Below are positions 43,332-52,421 of a stretch of 64,000 bases of DNA, piece after piece. Source of the DNA: Alicyclobacillaceae bacterium (GTDB lineage Bacteria > Bacillota > Bacilli > Kyrpidiales > Kyrpidiaceae); contig JASBVN010000012.1 in the NCBI GenBank assembly GCA_029961045.1, forward strand, positions 24,108-88,107, read 5' to 3'. A program made the translations under genes and the position numbers. The notes under the pieces were generated by a model, which was given only the letters and a program-made list of their open reading frames with translations, was not told where the DNA came from and ran no database searches. The number at the start of each line of letters is the position of its first letter. Position 1 is the first letter of the stretch.

Positions 43332-44471
43332 CTACGGGTCCAGCACCCTTTGGACGGTAAACTGATACTCCTCGTTCAAATCCACGATTCGGTTGGCCGG
43401 ACGCCGCCGCTCGTCCATAATGACCTCGATCAGGGGCCGTCCCACGGGCCGGTGGCGTATCTCCCGTACGACGCCGACCCACCCGTTGTTCAACTCGACC
43501 ACCATTCCTACGGTATAAAGGGAGACCACTTTCATGAAAGCCGCGATCACGTCCGGATCGAACAACAACCCCCCCGCCCCATACAGATATTCGATGGCCT
43601 CGTGGGGCTGGTAGCCGGCCCGGTAAACCCGGTTGCTGATGAGGGAAATAAAAACATCGGCCACCGCCACGATCCGGGAAAAGGGATGCATTTCGTCATT
43701 GGAGATCCCCTTCGGATAACCGCTGCCGTTGTACCGTTCGTGATGTTCCAGGGCCACGCGGGCAACCGCTTCGTCGAATTCCTTCCGCAATATCGCGTAG
43801 CCGATGCGGGTATGTTCCTTAACCGCCTCAAATTCCTCCGGCGTCAGGGGCCCGCGCTTCATCAAGATCGAACGGTCGATATGGCACTTCCCGATGTCGA
43901 ACAGCAGGGCCGCACGTCCCAATTCTCGCAATGCGAGGTGGTCGATTCTCATCTGGAGGGCGATCGCGAGGGAAAGGACCATCACGTGGATCGCATCGCT
44001 GAAACTGCCGTCCCCGATCGTCCGGACGCGCCCCAAATGCTTTAGGATCTGGGGATCTTCGATCAACTGCCCTCCGAGTTGTCGGATGCACTGCAAAAAA
44101 TGGACCTGAACATTTCCGCGAAGATTGATAAAGCGGTTCACAGCGGCGTCCAGATACCTTTTCGCCTCCTGTTGAACCGTTTCCAAGTATGCTTGCTGGC
44201 CGGCCGCCGGAACGGGAATGGCCGCGGAAGAAGGCCGTTCCGCCGAGGGAGACTCCGCTCCGGAGGGATCTCCTTCGACCGGTCCGGTTTCTGATGAAGG
44301 ATCCCCGTCGAGGTCGATATGGATTTCCCGGATTTGGTATTTCCGCAACTTTTCAATATGACGACGGGTCAGGGCTGTGCCTTTTCCGATCAGCTTCTTT
44401 CCGTCCAACGAAAAGACATCGTCGGACAAACGCATCCCCGGGAGCGCCTCGTATACGGAAATCACCGGCAT
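43332..44471 (-). CDS. HD-GYP domain protein with substituted HD histidine
   Basis: A 379-residue protein with an N-terminal domain (ISVYEALPGMRLSDDVFSLDGKKLIGKGTALTRRHIEKLRKY), a Ser/Pro/Glu-rich linker (about 56-92), and an HD-GYP domain that normally hydrolyses cyclic di-GMP. Its HHERYNGSGYPKG motif (243-255) is intact, but HDIGK reads LLFDIGK with Phe191, so a metal ligand is missing. A small C-terminal beta domain (YTVGMVVELNNGWVGVVREI) follows. The ATG has GGGAGAGGA eight bases upstream. It may sense rather than cleave the nucleotide. Confidence 0.85.
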   Translation of the reverse strand: MPVISVYEALPGMRLSDDVFSLDGKKLIGKGTALTRRHIEKLRKYQIREIHIDLDGDPSSETGPVEGDPSGAESPSAERPSSAAIPVPAAGQQAYLETVQQEAKRYLDAAVNRFINLRGNVQVHFLQCIRQLGGQLIEDPQILKHLGRVRTIGDGSFSDAIHVMVLSLAIALQMRIDHLALRELGRAALLFDIGKCHIDRSILMKRGPLTPEEFEAVKEHTRIGYAILRKEFDEAVARVALEHHERYNGSGYPKGISNDEMHPFSRIVAVADVFISLISNRVYRAGYQPHEAIEYLYGAGGLLFDPDVIAAFMKVVSLYTVGMVVELNNGWVGVVREIRHRPVGRPLIEVIMDERRRPANRIVDLNEEYQFTVQRVLDP

Positions 44472-44506
44472 GATTGTAATCCTCTCCCTCCGCCGCGCCG
44501 GCGCCC

Positions 44507-44749
44507 TCATGCTTCGTACCGACTCCGAAAGGAGACAAACTGTTCGTTTCGATCATATTTTTCGTCATAAAAAAGAACCCAAGGAAAATCGAGCACCGCC
44601 GCGATCTTTTTCGCCGTCTTCACCCGCACCGGGGCCCCATTTTCCGCCTTGGTGTAGGTGGATCGTTCGATTTCCGCCATCCGGGCCACCTGCTCATGGG
44701 TTAGGCCCTTCCGCACCCGCAGTTGCACCAGCCAATCCCGGCGCTTCAT
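44507..44749 (-). CDS. XRE-family HTH regulator (small)
   Basis: An 80-residue Cro/CI-type HTH protein (WLVQLRVRKGLTHEQVARMAEIERSTYTKAENGAPVRVKTAKKIAAVLDFPW). A short C-terminal tail, FYDEKYDRNEQFVSFRSRYEA, follows. The ATG at 44749 has GAGGGTGG about five bases upstream, and an in-frame upstream extension to 44815 is less likely. It is divergent from the two-HTH regulator at 44907, with shared GGCACA sites between them. It precedes the HD-GYP gene by 35 bases and could be co-transcribed with it. Confidence 0.8.
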   Translation of the reverse strand: MKRRDWLVQLRVRKGLTHEQVARMAEIERSTYTKAENGAPVRVKTAKKIAAVLDFPWVLFYDEKYDRNEQFVSFRSRYEA

Positions 44750-44780
44750 CCTCACCACCCTCTCAACGCGGTTCCTTTTA

Positions 44781-44829
44781 GGCACAATTTTATTGTTCTG
44801 AATCGGCACAGTCAAGGAAGATTGTGCCG
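44781..44829. promoter_or_regulatory. GGCACA/TGTGCC repeated half-sites between divergent regulators
   Basis: GGCACAA (44781), CGGCACA (44804) and TTGTGCCG (44822) form one direct and one inverted arrangement in the spacer between the two xre genes. The CGGCACA-N11-TTGTGCCG pair is a candidate operator. Confidence 0.5.
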
Positions 44830-44866
44830 TTTTATATCAAACGTTTTGTTGTGATAATTCGTCACA

Positions 44867-44872
44867 TATAAT
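44867..44872 (+). promoter_or_regulatory. -10 element of the xre-immA unit
   Basis: A consensus TATAAT lies 34 bases before the regulator ATG. The -35 (TTTTGT, 17 bases upstream) is weak, consistent with a regulated promoter. Confidence 0.5.
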
Positions 44873-44906
44873 AGATGGGCAAAGGTCGCGAGGGGAGGGT
44901 GGTTGC

Positions 44907-45551
44907 ATGCTGTTCGGTCAACGGTTGCGGGCCTTGCGCAAATCGCGGAACCTGACCCAGCAGCAACTGGCGAACAAACTCCAAATCAACCGGGCCACTT
45001 ACGCCAAATACGAAACCGGCAGCCATCAGGCGGATTACGCTACCCTGCAGAAATTAGCCGATTTTTTTGATGTATCTGTTGATTATCTCCTCGGCCGGAC
45101 CGATGAGCCCCGCCCCTTATGGAGAGAACGGCAGCGAAACGCTGAAAAAATCGCCGAATTCTCCAAACGCCTCCGCCATCTGCGACTGCAACAAAACATC
45201 GCCGTGGAAGACCTCGCCCGAGCAGTGGGAGTGACCCCGGGTTATATCGAAAAATTGGAACAATGCCCCCACGGTCTCCCGGGCGTTTCCACTCTGCGCA
45301 AAATCGCGGCGGCCCTCGGCGTCAGTGTCGCCTACTTGGTAGCGGACACCTCGGATCCCCAGGATCCCGGGTCAAGTGACGCTTGGTATCAACCTAAAGA
45401 ATTAAAGCACATTCTAGAACATTCCGACATCATGTTTGACGGCGTTCCCCTGACCGATGAGGATAAGCAGCGGATTCGCGACGTCCTGACCGGGCTCTTT
45501 TGGGAAGCCAAAAAGATGAACCAGCAAAAGTCGAGACGAAAAAAAGAATGA
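44907..45551 (+). CDS. Regulator with two tandem XRE HTH domains
   Basis: A 214-residue protein. The first HTH is GQRLRALRKSRNLTQQQLANKLQINRATYAKYETG (about 4-38) followed by YATLQKLADFFDVSVDYLLGR. The second is KRLRHLRLQQNIAVEDLARAVGVTPGYIEKLEQ (about 87-120) followed by VSTLRKIAAALGVSVAYLV. The basic C-terminal tail resembles repressors paired with ImmA proteases. GGGAGGGTGG precedes the ATG. immA follows 16 bases later. Confidence 0.88.
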   Translation: MLFGQRLRALRKSRNLTQQQLANKLQINRATYAKYETGSHQADYATLQKLADFFDVSVDYLLGRTDEPRPLWRERQRNAEKIAEFSKRLRHLRLQQNIAVEDLARAVGVTPGYIEKLEQCPHGLPGVSTLRKIAAALGVSVAYLVADTSDPQDPGSSDAWYQPKELKHILEHSDIMFDGVPLTDEDKQRIRDVLTGLFWEAKKMNQQKSRRKKE

Positions 45552-45567
45552 GGAGCGCCACTTCAAC

Positions 45568-45909
45568 ATGGACATCGATCGCCACGTGAACATCCTCATC
45601 CGCCGCTACCGGACGAACTGTCCCTTTTTGCTGGCCGCCCGCTTGAATCTGCACGTCCGCTTCGCCGCACTTCCCAAGAGGGTGCGTGGGTTTTCCTGCC
45701 GGATCGCGGGCCGCCGATTTATCGTGATCCAGGATGCCCTCCCCTTTATCTGGAAGCGGTTCGTCTGCGCACACGAGTTGGGCCACGTTCAGCTGCACCG
45801 GGGACTCAGCTATTTCCAACTCCAGGAACTTTCGCCTTCGCACCTGTGCCGGTACGAACGAGAGGCACACCGATTCGCGGTCCTTCTGCTGACCGCCGAC
45901 CGTCTGTGA
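45568..45909 (+). CDS. ImmA/IrrE-type metallopeptidase
   Basis: A 113-residue zinc protease-like protein. VCAHELGHVQLHR (69-78) is the HExxH motif and the Glu in YEREAHRFAVLLL is the likely third ligand. Homologues cleave a partnered XRE repressor to induce mobile elements or stress genes. This one is short and lacks the usual C-terminal extension. It follows the two-HTH regulator, the usual arrangement. No integrase or structural gene is near, so it looks like an isolated module. Confidence 0.82.
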   Translation: MDIDRHVNILIRRYRTNCPFLLAARLNLHVRFAALPKRVRGFSCRIAGRRFIVIQDALPFIWKRFVCAHELGHVQLHRGLSYFQLQELSPSHLCRYEREAHRFAVLLLTADRL

Positions 45910-46015
45910 TGGCCGCACCGGTTCCCGAGGGGCCGACAACCGCCCTCCGTGCGGCTGAGTTATAATACGGGATAGCCCGGCTCAAACGGGCATCCGGCGG
46001 AGGGAGGGAGACGCG

Positions 46016-46486
46016 GTGCATCCCGGAGTGGAACAATTTCGTCGGGCCATGGCCGCCCTCGGCCGCGAGGCGGCGATCACCGAGTTGGCGGAAAGCGCGC
46101 ATACCGTTCCAGAAGCCGCCCGCGCATTGGGCGTGGAAGCGGGCCAAATCGCCAAGAGTCTCCTGTTTCTGGCGGATGGAGAACCGGTGCTCGTCATCGC
46201 CTCCGGAGCCCACCGGGTGGATGTCGACAAACTTCAGGCGATTCTGGGAAGGCCCGTCCGACTGGCCGACCCGGACACCGTGCGGGACGTGACCGGATAC
46301 GAGGTCGGAGGCGTGCCGCCCCTCGGACACCGCCAACCGGTCCAAACGATCATCGACGAGTCCCTCTTTCAGTACGACACCGTTTACGCCGCTGCGGGCA
46401 GCCCCCACAGCATGTTCGCCTGTACGCCCGGAGCCCTGGTCAATTGGACGGGCGGTCTCGTGGCCAAAATTCGATCCGCGACGTGA
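46016..46486 (+). CDS. YbaK/EbsC-type aminoacyl-tRNA deacylase
   Basis: A 156-residue YbaK/ProX-domain protein. Signatures are the GQIAKSLLFLADGEPVLVIASGAHRVDVDKL strand-helix (the conserved Lys of qiaKsLlf) and DVTGYEVGGVPPLGHRQPVQTIIDESLFQYDTVYAAAGSPHSMF. Relatives hydrolyse mischarged tRNA, such as Cys- or Ala-tRNAPro. The GTG has GGAGGGAGGGAG upstream. A TATAAT element lies about 50 bases before the start. Confidence 0.9.
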   Translation: MHPGVEQFRRAMAALGREAAITELAESAHTVPEAARALGVEAGQIAKSLLFLADGEPVLVIASGAHRVDVDKLQAILGRPVRLADPDTVRDVTGYEVGGVPPLGHRQPVQTIIDESLFQYDTVYAAAGSPHSMFACTPGALVNWTGGLVAKIRSAT

Positions 46487-46507
46487 CGGCCCGGGCGGCG
46501 GGTCCCC

Positions 46508-46750
46508 TTATCGATCTCCTCCCCCCAAGGCGACCGCCGCCCGCTTCCGGATTTCGGCTGCGAGGGCGTCCGGGGTGTCGGCGGTGATCAATTCTCCGTC
46601 TACAAAGGCATAGAAGTGTTCGGCACAGATTTCGCAGTGGCTCAGGCAGGGATGAAGGATCACGGACAGGCCGGGAAATTCCTTCTCCAACGCCTCCCAC
46701 TCTAGGGTGGACGCCGGGTTGACGTCGCAAACCTCCACGATCACGAACAT
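46508..46750 (-). CDS. DUF1450 protein, YuzB-like
   Basis: An 80-residue protein matching the YuzB family: VIVEVCDVNPAS at the start, then HPCLSHCEICAEHFYAFVDGELITADTPDALAAEI. The CxxxCxxC cysteines suggest a metal or thioredoxin-like ferredoxin fold. AAGGGGGTG lies five bases before the ATG at 46750. Function is unknown, although it is conserved in Bacilli. It follows the glycosylase gene on the same strand. Confidence 0.85.
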   Translation of the reverse strand: MFVIVEVCDVNPASTLEWEALEKEFPGLSVILHPCLSHCEICAEHFYAFVDGELITADTPDALAAEIRKRAAVALGGGDR

Positions 46751-46813
46751 CCCCGCACCCCCTTTTTCGGTTCTTCGCCCCATTTCCTCACGGCCCGTGC
46801 GAGCCTCCCCCAC

Positions 46814-47755
46814 CTACAGGCGCCCTTCCCTTAGGGCCAGCCACAGGTACTGTGCAACGTAACTCCGCCATCCTCGAAAATCCGCTCCGAATGTCCGCAC
46901 CTCTTCTTCGGTAGCCGGGCGCCCCAGCCCCAGCAACCGGCCCAGCGCGCGCCTCAGGCCGAGGTCGGCGGCGGGCAGGACGTCCGGGTGACGAAACGCA
47001 AACAACAAAAAGCATTCCGCCGACCAGCGCCCGACTCCCCGCAGCCGGGTCAAGCATTCTACCGCCTCTTCGGCCTCCATGTTGTAAAACGGCCCGAGAT
47101 CCCAGCCTTCCGCCAGACGCCTGGCGAGATCGACGAGGTACTGCGCCTTTTGCCGGCTGAACTGAAAAGGGCGCAAATCCTCGGGCTTGAGCGCGGCGAG
47201 GCGCTCGGGGGAAGGGAAGACCTTCCACGTCCGGCCCCCTTCCTCCAAATCTTCGCCGAAATGTTCCACCAGTACCCGTTTCAATTTGGCCGCAAACGTC
47301 ACGTTGACCTGTTGGCTGAGGATGACCCAACACATCCCTTGAAACGGGTCCGGCATCACCACCGGCTTGAACCCCCGGTAGACCCGGTGCAGCGGCTCCA
47401 AAGGCGAACCTTCCACCAGCCGATCCAAAGGAGCGGGATCGACATCGAATTGGAACACCCACCGGGCGGATTCTTCCGGCCCCCGCAACCAGACGACCCC
47501 TTCCCCCGGGGCGGCGGAGGTGTCCGCTCCTCCGGAGCCACCACTGTGCGGATGCGGCCCTTCCGCCGCCCTGTCTCCGCCGGGCGGCACCCGGGACACC
47601 TCGAGAACGACCGGCCGCCCCCGCCACCGGAACGCCGAGGAGCACCCCTCCTCCGTTACCCGTTCCATAAACGTGCCGGGATGGGTCGATAGATAGACCA
47701 GTTGCAGGTCAAATCGATGCAAGGTCCGAACCGGTAAAGACACCCAAGGATTCAT
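46814..47755 (-). CDS. alkA: DNA-3-methyladenine glycosylase II (AlkA-like)
   Basis: A 313-residue HhH-GPD glycosylase that removes alkylated bases. An N-terminal beta domain has a Gly/Pro-rich insertion. The catalytic core has FQGMCWVILSQQVNVTFAAKLKRVL, the hairpin LTRLRGVGRWSAECFLLFAF and the active Asp in VLPAADLGLRRALG. The end, WRSYVAQYLWLAL, is typical. The ATG at 47755 has GGCGGGTG five bases upstream and is preferred over a GTG at 47791 lacking a good site. Confidence 0.88.
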   Translation of the reverse strand: MNPWVSLPVRTLHRFDLQLVYLSTHPGTFMERVTEEGCSSAFRWRGRPVVLEVSRVPPGGDRAAEGPHPHSGGSGGADTSAAPGEGVVWLRGPEESARWVFQFDVDPAPLDRLVEGSPLEPLHRVYRGFKPVVMPDPFQGMCWVILSQQVNVTFAAKLKRVLVEHFGEDLEEGGRTWKVFPSPERLAALKPEDLRPFQFSRQKAQYLVDLARRLAEGWDLGPFYNMEAEEAVECLTRLRGVGRWSAECFLLFAFRHPDVLPAADLGLRRALGRLLGLGRPATEEEVRTFGADFRGWRSYVAQYLWLALREGRL

Positions 47756-47889
47756 CGCCTCACCCGCCTGTTCCCATTCGCATTGGCTCACCGCCCGGAT
47801 TGCGTTAAGATACAGGGGGAACCGCGTTCGCGCACCGGACCGGCCCCCGGGCGGGAGCCCCGGGCGTCCGGAGAAAGGAGGAGCCGCAT

Positions 47890-48243
47890 TTGAAACCGTA
47901 CTTCCGATTCGACGAGCGCCTCCGGATCCCCGTTCCCGATCTGGAGAGGGAATGGGAAACCTACAGCCGGGACGAGCAACAAGAAATGATCGTTCAATGG
48001 GAAGCGATCCGCGCGCGGATCCCGGAGGTCATCCGCGAATTGGAGGACGAAATCGACCGTCGCCAGCAGCAGGCGTCCGAAACGGACGACTGGGAGGCCG
48101 TTTGCCGTCTGTACGCCGAAATCGCCGACTTGGCGAGCCGCATCAACGACCTCAACATCCTCTACCGGACCGAGCCGGAATTGGCAGAAGTGTTCGAGAG
48201 GCGGGAATCGATCGGGGCGGAACATGTGAGCCGGGAAAAATAG
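47890..48243 (+). CDS. Helical hypothetical protein
   Basis: A 117-residue, highly charged, all-helical protein (DLEREWETYSRDEQQEMIVQWEAIRARIPEVIRELEDEIDRRQQQ, then LYAEIADLASRINDLNILYR), probably a coiled coil. The TTG has AAAGGAGG eight bases upstream, strong evidence that it is expressed. I do not recognise the family. It converges with copA. Confidence 0.65.
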   Translation: MKPYFRFDERLRIPVPDLEREWETYSRDEQQEMIVQWEAIRARIPEVIRELEDEIDRRQQQASETDDWEAVCRLYAEIADLASRINDLNILYRTEPELAEVFERRESIGAEHVSREK

Positions 48244-48272
48244 GCCGCCGATCTCCCCGCCGCCTCCTCCCG

Positions 48273-48292
48273 AAAGGCGCATCTTGTGCGCC
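48273..48292 (-). terminator. Possible weak terminator of copA
   Basis: GGCGCA and TGCGCC form a six-base stem, followed by TTTCGG on the minus strand. It lies between the convergent coiled-coil gene and copA. The T tract is short. Confidence 0.35.
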
Positions 48293-48301
48293 GCCCCGCC
48301 T

Positions 48302-50575
48302 TTACGCCAGACGGATCCTTCTCAATCGCAGGGCGTTGAGCACCACCGACACCGAGCTCAATGCCATGGCCGCCCCCGCCAGCCACGGGGCCAGCAGGCC
48401 GGCTGCGGCCAGGGGGATGCCCACCGCATTGTAAACCAAGGCCCAGAACAAATTCTGGCGGATGTTCCGCATGGTCCGGCGGCTCAATTCAATTGCCCGC
48501 ACCACACCGTGGAGATCGCCGCCCACCAATGTAACGTCCGCCGTCTCCATGGCGACGCCGGTCCCCGTCCCCATCGCGATCCCGACATCGGCCGCCGCCA
48601 AAGCCGGAGCATCGTTGACCCCGTCTCCCACCACGGCAACCACGTAACCCGCCTGCTGAAGCTTCCGGACCTCGTCGGCCTTGCCTTCCGGAAGCACCTC
48701 CGCCCGCACTTCGGCGATGCCGGCCCGGCGGGCCACCGCTTCGGCTGTGCGCCGGTTGTCCCCCGTCACCATCATCACCCGGATGCCCGCAGATTGCAAC
48801 CGGGCCACCGCATCGGCGGCCTCGGCCTTCAAGGTATCGGCCACGGCGACGACCCCTGCGGCGATTCCGTCGATGGCGATCGCCATCGACGTTTTCCCTT
48901 CCTCCTCCAAACGCTGCATCGCTTCCGCGACCGGAGAAGGATCCACTCCCTCCCGGACCATCAGCGCGCGGGTCCCGATCAACACCCGGCGCCCCTCCAC
49001 CTCGGCTTTAACCCCGAAGCCGGGGAGCGCCTCGAAGACCTCCGGATCGGGGGGCAGAATTCCTCTGGCTTCCACACCCCGCACCACCGCCTGGGCCAGG
49101 GGATGTTCGGAAGGTTTTTCGGCGGCGGCCGCCAATCGCAGCACCTCCGCTTCCTCCCCGGCCGGCACCCGGGCGTCGGTCAACACCGGCTTGCCCACCG
49201 TCAGCGTCCCGGTCTTGTCCAGAATGACCGCATTGACGCGGTGAACCCGCTCCAAATGTTCCCCGCCCTTAAACAGAATGCCGGACTCCGCCCCTTTCCC
49301 CGTGCCCACCATGATCGACGTCGGCGTCGCCAACCCCAGGGCACAGGGACAGGCGATGACCAGCACGGCAATGGCGTTCTCCAGCGCCCGGGTAAAATTC
49401 CCGGCATCCAAAGCGAAATACCACAGGAGAAACGCCGCCGCCGCCACACCGACCACCACCGGTACAAAGATCCCGGAAACGGAGTCGGCCAGCCGCTGGA
49501 TCGGAGCTTTGGAACTCTGGGCCTCTTCCACCACCCGGATGATCTGGGCTAGAGCCGTATCCCGGCCCACTTTGGTCGCTTCCACGAGAAGCGTGCCGTT
49601 CCGGTTCACCGTCCCGCCGATGACCTCGTCCCCCGGGCTTTTGTCAACCGGAATGCTTTCTCCGGTCAACATCGATTCGTCCACCGCCGACCGTCCTTCC
49701 AGGACCAGGCCGTCCACGGGAATCTTCTCCCCCGGCCGCACCCGGATGCGGTCTCCCGGGACCACCCGGTCCACGGGAACCTGTTCCTCCCGGCCCTCCC
49801 GGACAACCGACGCCGTTTTCGGCTGCAACCCCATCAGGTGCCGGATCGCTTCCGAGGTTCTCCCTTTGGCCACGGCCTCGAGCCACTTGCCCACGAGGAT
49901 CAGGGTGATCAGCACCGCGCTGGTCTCGTAATACAGCGCCGGCGGATGTCCCGTGGAGCCGCCTGCAAACCACGCCACCGTCTCCCACAGGCTGTAAAAA
50001 TATGCGGCGGACGTTCCAAGGGCGACGAGGACGTCCATATTGGCGCTTCCGTTCCGCAACGCCCGGTACGCCCCGCGATAAAACGGCCAACCGACCGCAA
50101 ACTGCACCGGAGTGGCCAATATCCACTGCACCCAGGGGTTCATGAGAAACGCGGGCACCGGAACCCCGTGAAACCACGGAAAATGGGCGACCATGGTGTA
50201 CAGCAACGGCAGGGACAAAGCCGCCGAAACCACCAAGCGGAGCAACCGTTCGGAGGCCTCCCTCCGCTGCGGGGCCTCCCGTTCTCTGCCCGCACCCCCC
50301 TGCCGGATTTTCGCCTTGTACCCCAGGTCTTCGACTTTCTTTAAAATCTCCTCCGGCGTCACCACACCGGGGTAATACGCCACCGACGCCCGCTCCAGGG
50401 CGAAATTCACACTGGCTTGTTCCACTCCCGGCAGGCGGGCCAACCCCTTTTCAATCCGGGCGGCGCACGCGGCGCAGGACATGCCCTCCACGTTCAAGGT
50501 CACGCGGGACAGTCCGCCTCCCTCTTCGCGCGCCGGAGCGGAACCGTTCCCGGCTTCCCGAATCTCCGTCGACAT
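48302..50575 (-). CDS. copA: Copper-translocating P-type ATPase CopA
   Basis: A 757-residue P1B-type ATPase exporting Cu+. One N-terminal metal-binding domain has [15 protein letters not shown]. Eight membrane helices include the [14 protein letters not shown] ion site. The actuator has [15 protein letters not shown], the phosphorylation site is [14 protein letters not shown], the copper-specific [10 protein letters not shown] follows, and the hinge is [18 protein letters not shown]. Late helices have [21 protein letters not shown] and [24 protein letters not shown] lies seven bases before the ATG. A CsoR-type site lies just upstream. No copZ or csoR is in the window. Confidence 0.95.
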   Translation of the reverse strand: MSTEIREAGNGSAPAREEGGGLSRVTLNVEGMSCAACAARIEKGLARLPGVEQASVNFALERASVAYYPGVVTPEEILKKVEDLGYKAKIRQGGAGREREAPQRREASERLLRLVVSAALSLPLLYTMVAHFPWFHGVPVPAFLMNPWVQWILATPVQFAVGWPFYRGAYRALRNGSANMDVLVALGTSAAYFYSLWETVAWFAGGSTGHPPALYYETSAVLITLILVGKWLEAVAKGRTSEAIRHLMGLQPKTASVVREGREEQVPVDRVVPGDRIRVRPGEKIPVDGLVLEGRSAVDESMLTGESIPVDKSPGDEVIGGTVNRNGTLLVEATKVGRDTALAQIIRVVEEAQSSKAPIQRLADSVSGIFVPVVVGVAAAAFLLWYFALDAGNFTRALENAIAVLVIACPCALGLATPTSIMVGTGKGAESGILFKGGEHLERVHRVNAVILDKTGTLTVGKPVLTDARVPAGEEAEVLRLAAAAEKPSEHPLAQAVVRGVEARGILPPDPEVFEALPGFGVKAEVEGRRVLIGTRALMVREGVDPSPVAEAMQRLEEEGKTSMAIAIDGIAAGVVAVADTLKAEAADAVARLQSAGIRVMMVTGDNRRTAEAVARRAGIAEVRAEVLPEGKADEVRKLQQAGYVVAVVGDGVNDAPALAAADVGIAMGTGTGVAMETADVTLVGGDLHGVVRAIELSRRTMRNIRQNLFWALVYNAVGIPLAAAGLLAPWLAGAAMALSSVSVVLNALRLRRIRLA

Positions 50576-50597
50576 CGACCATCGCCTCCACACCTAC

Positions 50598-50617
50598 ACT
50601 ATACCCCCGTATCGTAT
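50598..50617. promoter_or_regulatory. Candidate CsoR copper operator upstream of copA
   Basis: On the minus strand ATACGGGGGTATAGT closely matches the known Bacillus copZA operator core TACGGGGGTATGGT, 23 bases before the copA start. Confidence 0.55.
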
Positions 50618-50677
50618 ATCTACCACAACCGGATATCCCCCGTCAACCCGGACCATCTCCGGTCCGGTCTCCGGAGG

Positions 50678-51625
50678 TCAGAGGGAGAACGTCAATTGCA
50701 CGGAACCGGCGAGGTCCCCATTTCCGCCGTGCCCCGCTTTTTCCTCAGCCCGGGCTTCAGCATAAAATGGGACCCCGACCCGCTTCATGATCCGGTGGAC
50801 CTTCCGGATCACGGCCTCGGCGTAGGCCGCCGGGGGATAGGCCGTACGGTACAACCGCCGGTAATCTTCCAGCAATTCCGGATAACGTTCCCGGAGCACG
50901 CGGAAAAACCAAGTCTTGACATCCGGCGACAGCCGGAGGATCGACGCCACCGCAAACCGGGCCCCGACCGCTTTGGCGGCGGTCAGCACCTCTTCCATCC
51001 GCCCTTCCCCATCCGTCAACCGGGGCAAAATGGGGGCCAGGAAGACCCCGGCGTTCAGCCCGGCATCCGACAGGGTCCGGACCGCCTCGAGCCGTTTGGA
51101 GGGCGAAGGGCTTTCCGGCTCGAGATTCCTCCAAACCCGCAAGTCGAGGGTGTTGATGCTGATATGAACGGCCTTTACGTTCGCTTCTTTTAAGATGTCC
51201 AAATCCCGCACAATCAACGGCGACCTGGTGGTGACCGTCAACGGGATTCGGTACCGGGCCAGTACTTTTAAACACTCCCGGGTCTGCCGCGCTTTCGCTT
51301 CCACCGGCTGGTACGGATCGGTGGCCGTCCCGATGGCGACCGGCCCGATCCGGCGGGCCGCTTCGGGTAGGCCGTACTTCCGGACCAAACGCCTCAACTG
51401 AGCCTCTAACGCTTCAGCGGCGTTGACTTTCACGAAGATGTGATTCTGAAACGCGTCGTCCGCTTCCAATCCCAGGTAAGCGTGGGTGGCCCGGGCGTAA
51501 CAGAAGCTACAACCGTGGGCGCAGCCCCGGTACGGATTGATCGACCACCCGAAGGGCATGTTCGGCGCCTGAACCCGATTCAGGGTCTGCTTGGTCGGCC
51601 AATCCTCGTAAACCCGCCGGCCCAT
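50678..51625 (-). CDS. Radical SAM protein (COG1533/SPL-like family)
   Basis: A 315-residue radical SAM enzyme. The cluster motif is NPYRGCAHGCSFCYARATH (Cx3Cx2C). VAIGTATDPYQPVEAKARQTRECLKVLARYRIPLTVTTRSPLIVRD and ISINTLDLRVWRNLEPESPSPSKRLEAVR match the family of Rv2578c/SPL-like proteins. PILPRLTDGEGRMEEVL follows. These differ from true spore photoproduct lyase in their substrate region, and the reaction is unknown. The ATG has GGGAGGGATG upstream. Confidence 0.85.
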   Translation of the reverse strand: MGRRVYEDWPTKQTLNRVQAPNMPFGWSINPYRGCAHGCSFCYARATHAYLGLEADDAFQNHIFVKVNAAEALEAQLRRLVRKYGLPEAARRIGPVAIGTATDPYQPVEAKARQTRECLKVLARYRIPLTVTTRSPLIVRDLDILKEANVKAVHISINTLDLRVWRNLEPESPSPSKRLEAVRTLSDAGLNAGVFLAPILPRLTDGEGRMEEVLTAAKAVGARFAVASILRLSPDVKTWFFRVLRERYPELLEDYRRLYRTAYPPAAYAEAVIRKVHRIMKRVGVPFYAEARAEEKAGHGGNGDLAGSVQLTFSL

Positions 51626-51758
51626 CGGTCATCCCTCCCGCCGGTTTCAAACATATGTTCGCATTCATTGTACTACGGTCCCCCTCCCGCCGCAACCCGG
51701 CCGGAGGGCGACAGGGTCCGCCCACGCGAATGCGCCGTCCCCACGGGCGAATGCGAGG

Positions 51759-52217
51759 CTACAACCCCGGAATTTCCGGGGGTGCTTCCGGACTCCACCG
51801 CCCCGCTTCAAAATCTTCGATCCGCCGGCGGACGAACTCGGGAATCGGCACGGCCCCGCCTTTCTCCGAATCCACGCTGACGTACACCGTCTCCACCACA
51901 CAAATCAACCGGTGATCCGGCCGCCGGTACGTTTCGAACTCGACGATAAAACTTTTATTTTTTAATTCTTTGGTCCGGACGAAGACGTCCAGGATATCGT
52001 CATACCGGGCGGGATATTTGTATTCCACCGTCGTTTTCGCCAACACAAAATCGAAGGAATGATCCGGATTGGAGACGGAGATACCCAGATGCCGAAAATA
52101 TTCCGTGATCGCGATGTCCATATAAGTTAAGTACACCGCATTGAATACAACCTTTTGCCCGTCGATTTCGTGATACCGCACCCGAATGGGGTAGGAAAAA
52201 CGAAAATCCTCTTTCAT
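51759..52217 (-). CDS. Acyl-CoA thioesterase (4HBT/YbgC hotdog family)
   Basis: A 152-residue hotdog-fold thioesterase. YPIRVRYHEIDGQKVVFNAVYLTYMDIAITEYFR holds the active-site region, where the classic D.....NH reads EIDGQKVVFN. DFVLAKTTVEYKYPARYDDILDVFVR and ICVVETVYVSVD are typical. It hydrolyses acyl-CoA, but the chain is unknown. The ATG at 52217 has GGTGGGGAG upstream. It is divergent from the alcohol dehydrogenase. Confidence 0.85.
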   Translation of the reverse strand: MKEDFRFSYPIRVRYHEIDGQKVVFNAVYLTYMDIAITEYFRHLGISVSNPDHSFDFVLAKTTVEYKYPARYDDILDVFVRTKELKNKSFIVEFETYRRPDHRLICVVETVYVSVDSEKGGAVPIPEFVRRRIEDFEAGRWSPEAPPEIPGL

Positions 52218-52337
52218 GCCGCTCCCCACCTTTTCTCCGTGATGACCCGGTCCCATCTTACCACACCGCCGTCTCGCCGCCTGTCGCGGCGGAACACAGC
52301 GGATCCACGTCAAATAAAAGTTATCAAAAATTAAAAC

Positions 52338-52364
52338 CTATGACATCAAACTATGTTATCATAG
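52338..52364. promoter_or_regulatory. Imperfect inverted repeat upstream of the alcohol dehydrogenase
   Basis: CTATGA and TCATAG flank a 15-base AT-rich centre with partial further pairing, in the leader between the thioesterase and dehydrogenase. It may be an operator. No promoter consensus is clear. Confidence 0.3.
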
Positions 52365-52421
52365 AAGATGACGAAATAATCAAAAGGAACCGAAACGTTT
52401 CATTAGAAGGAGGAAATGGAA

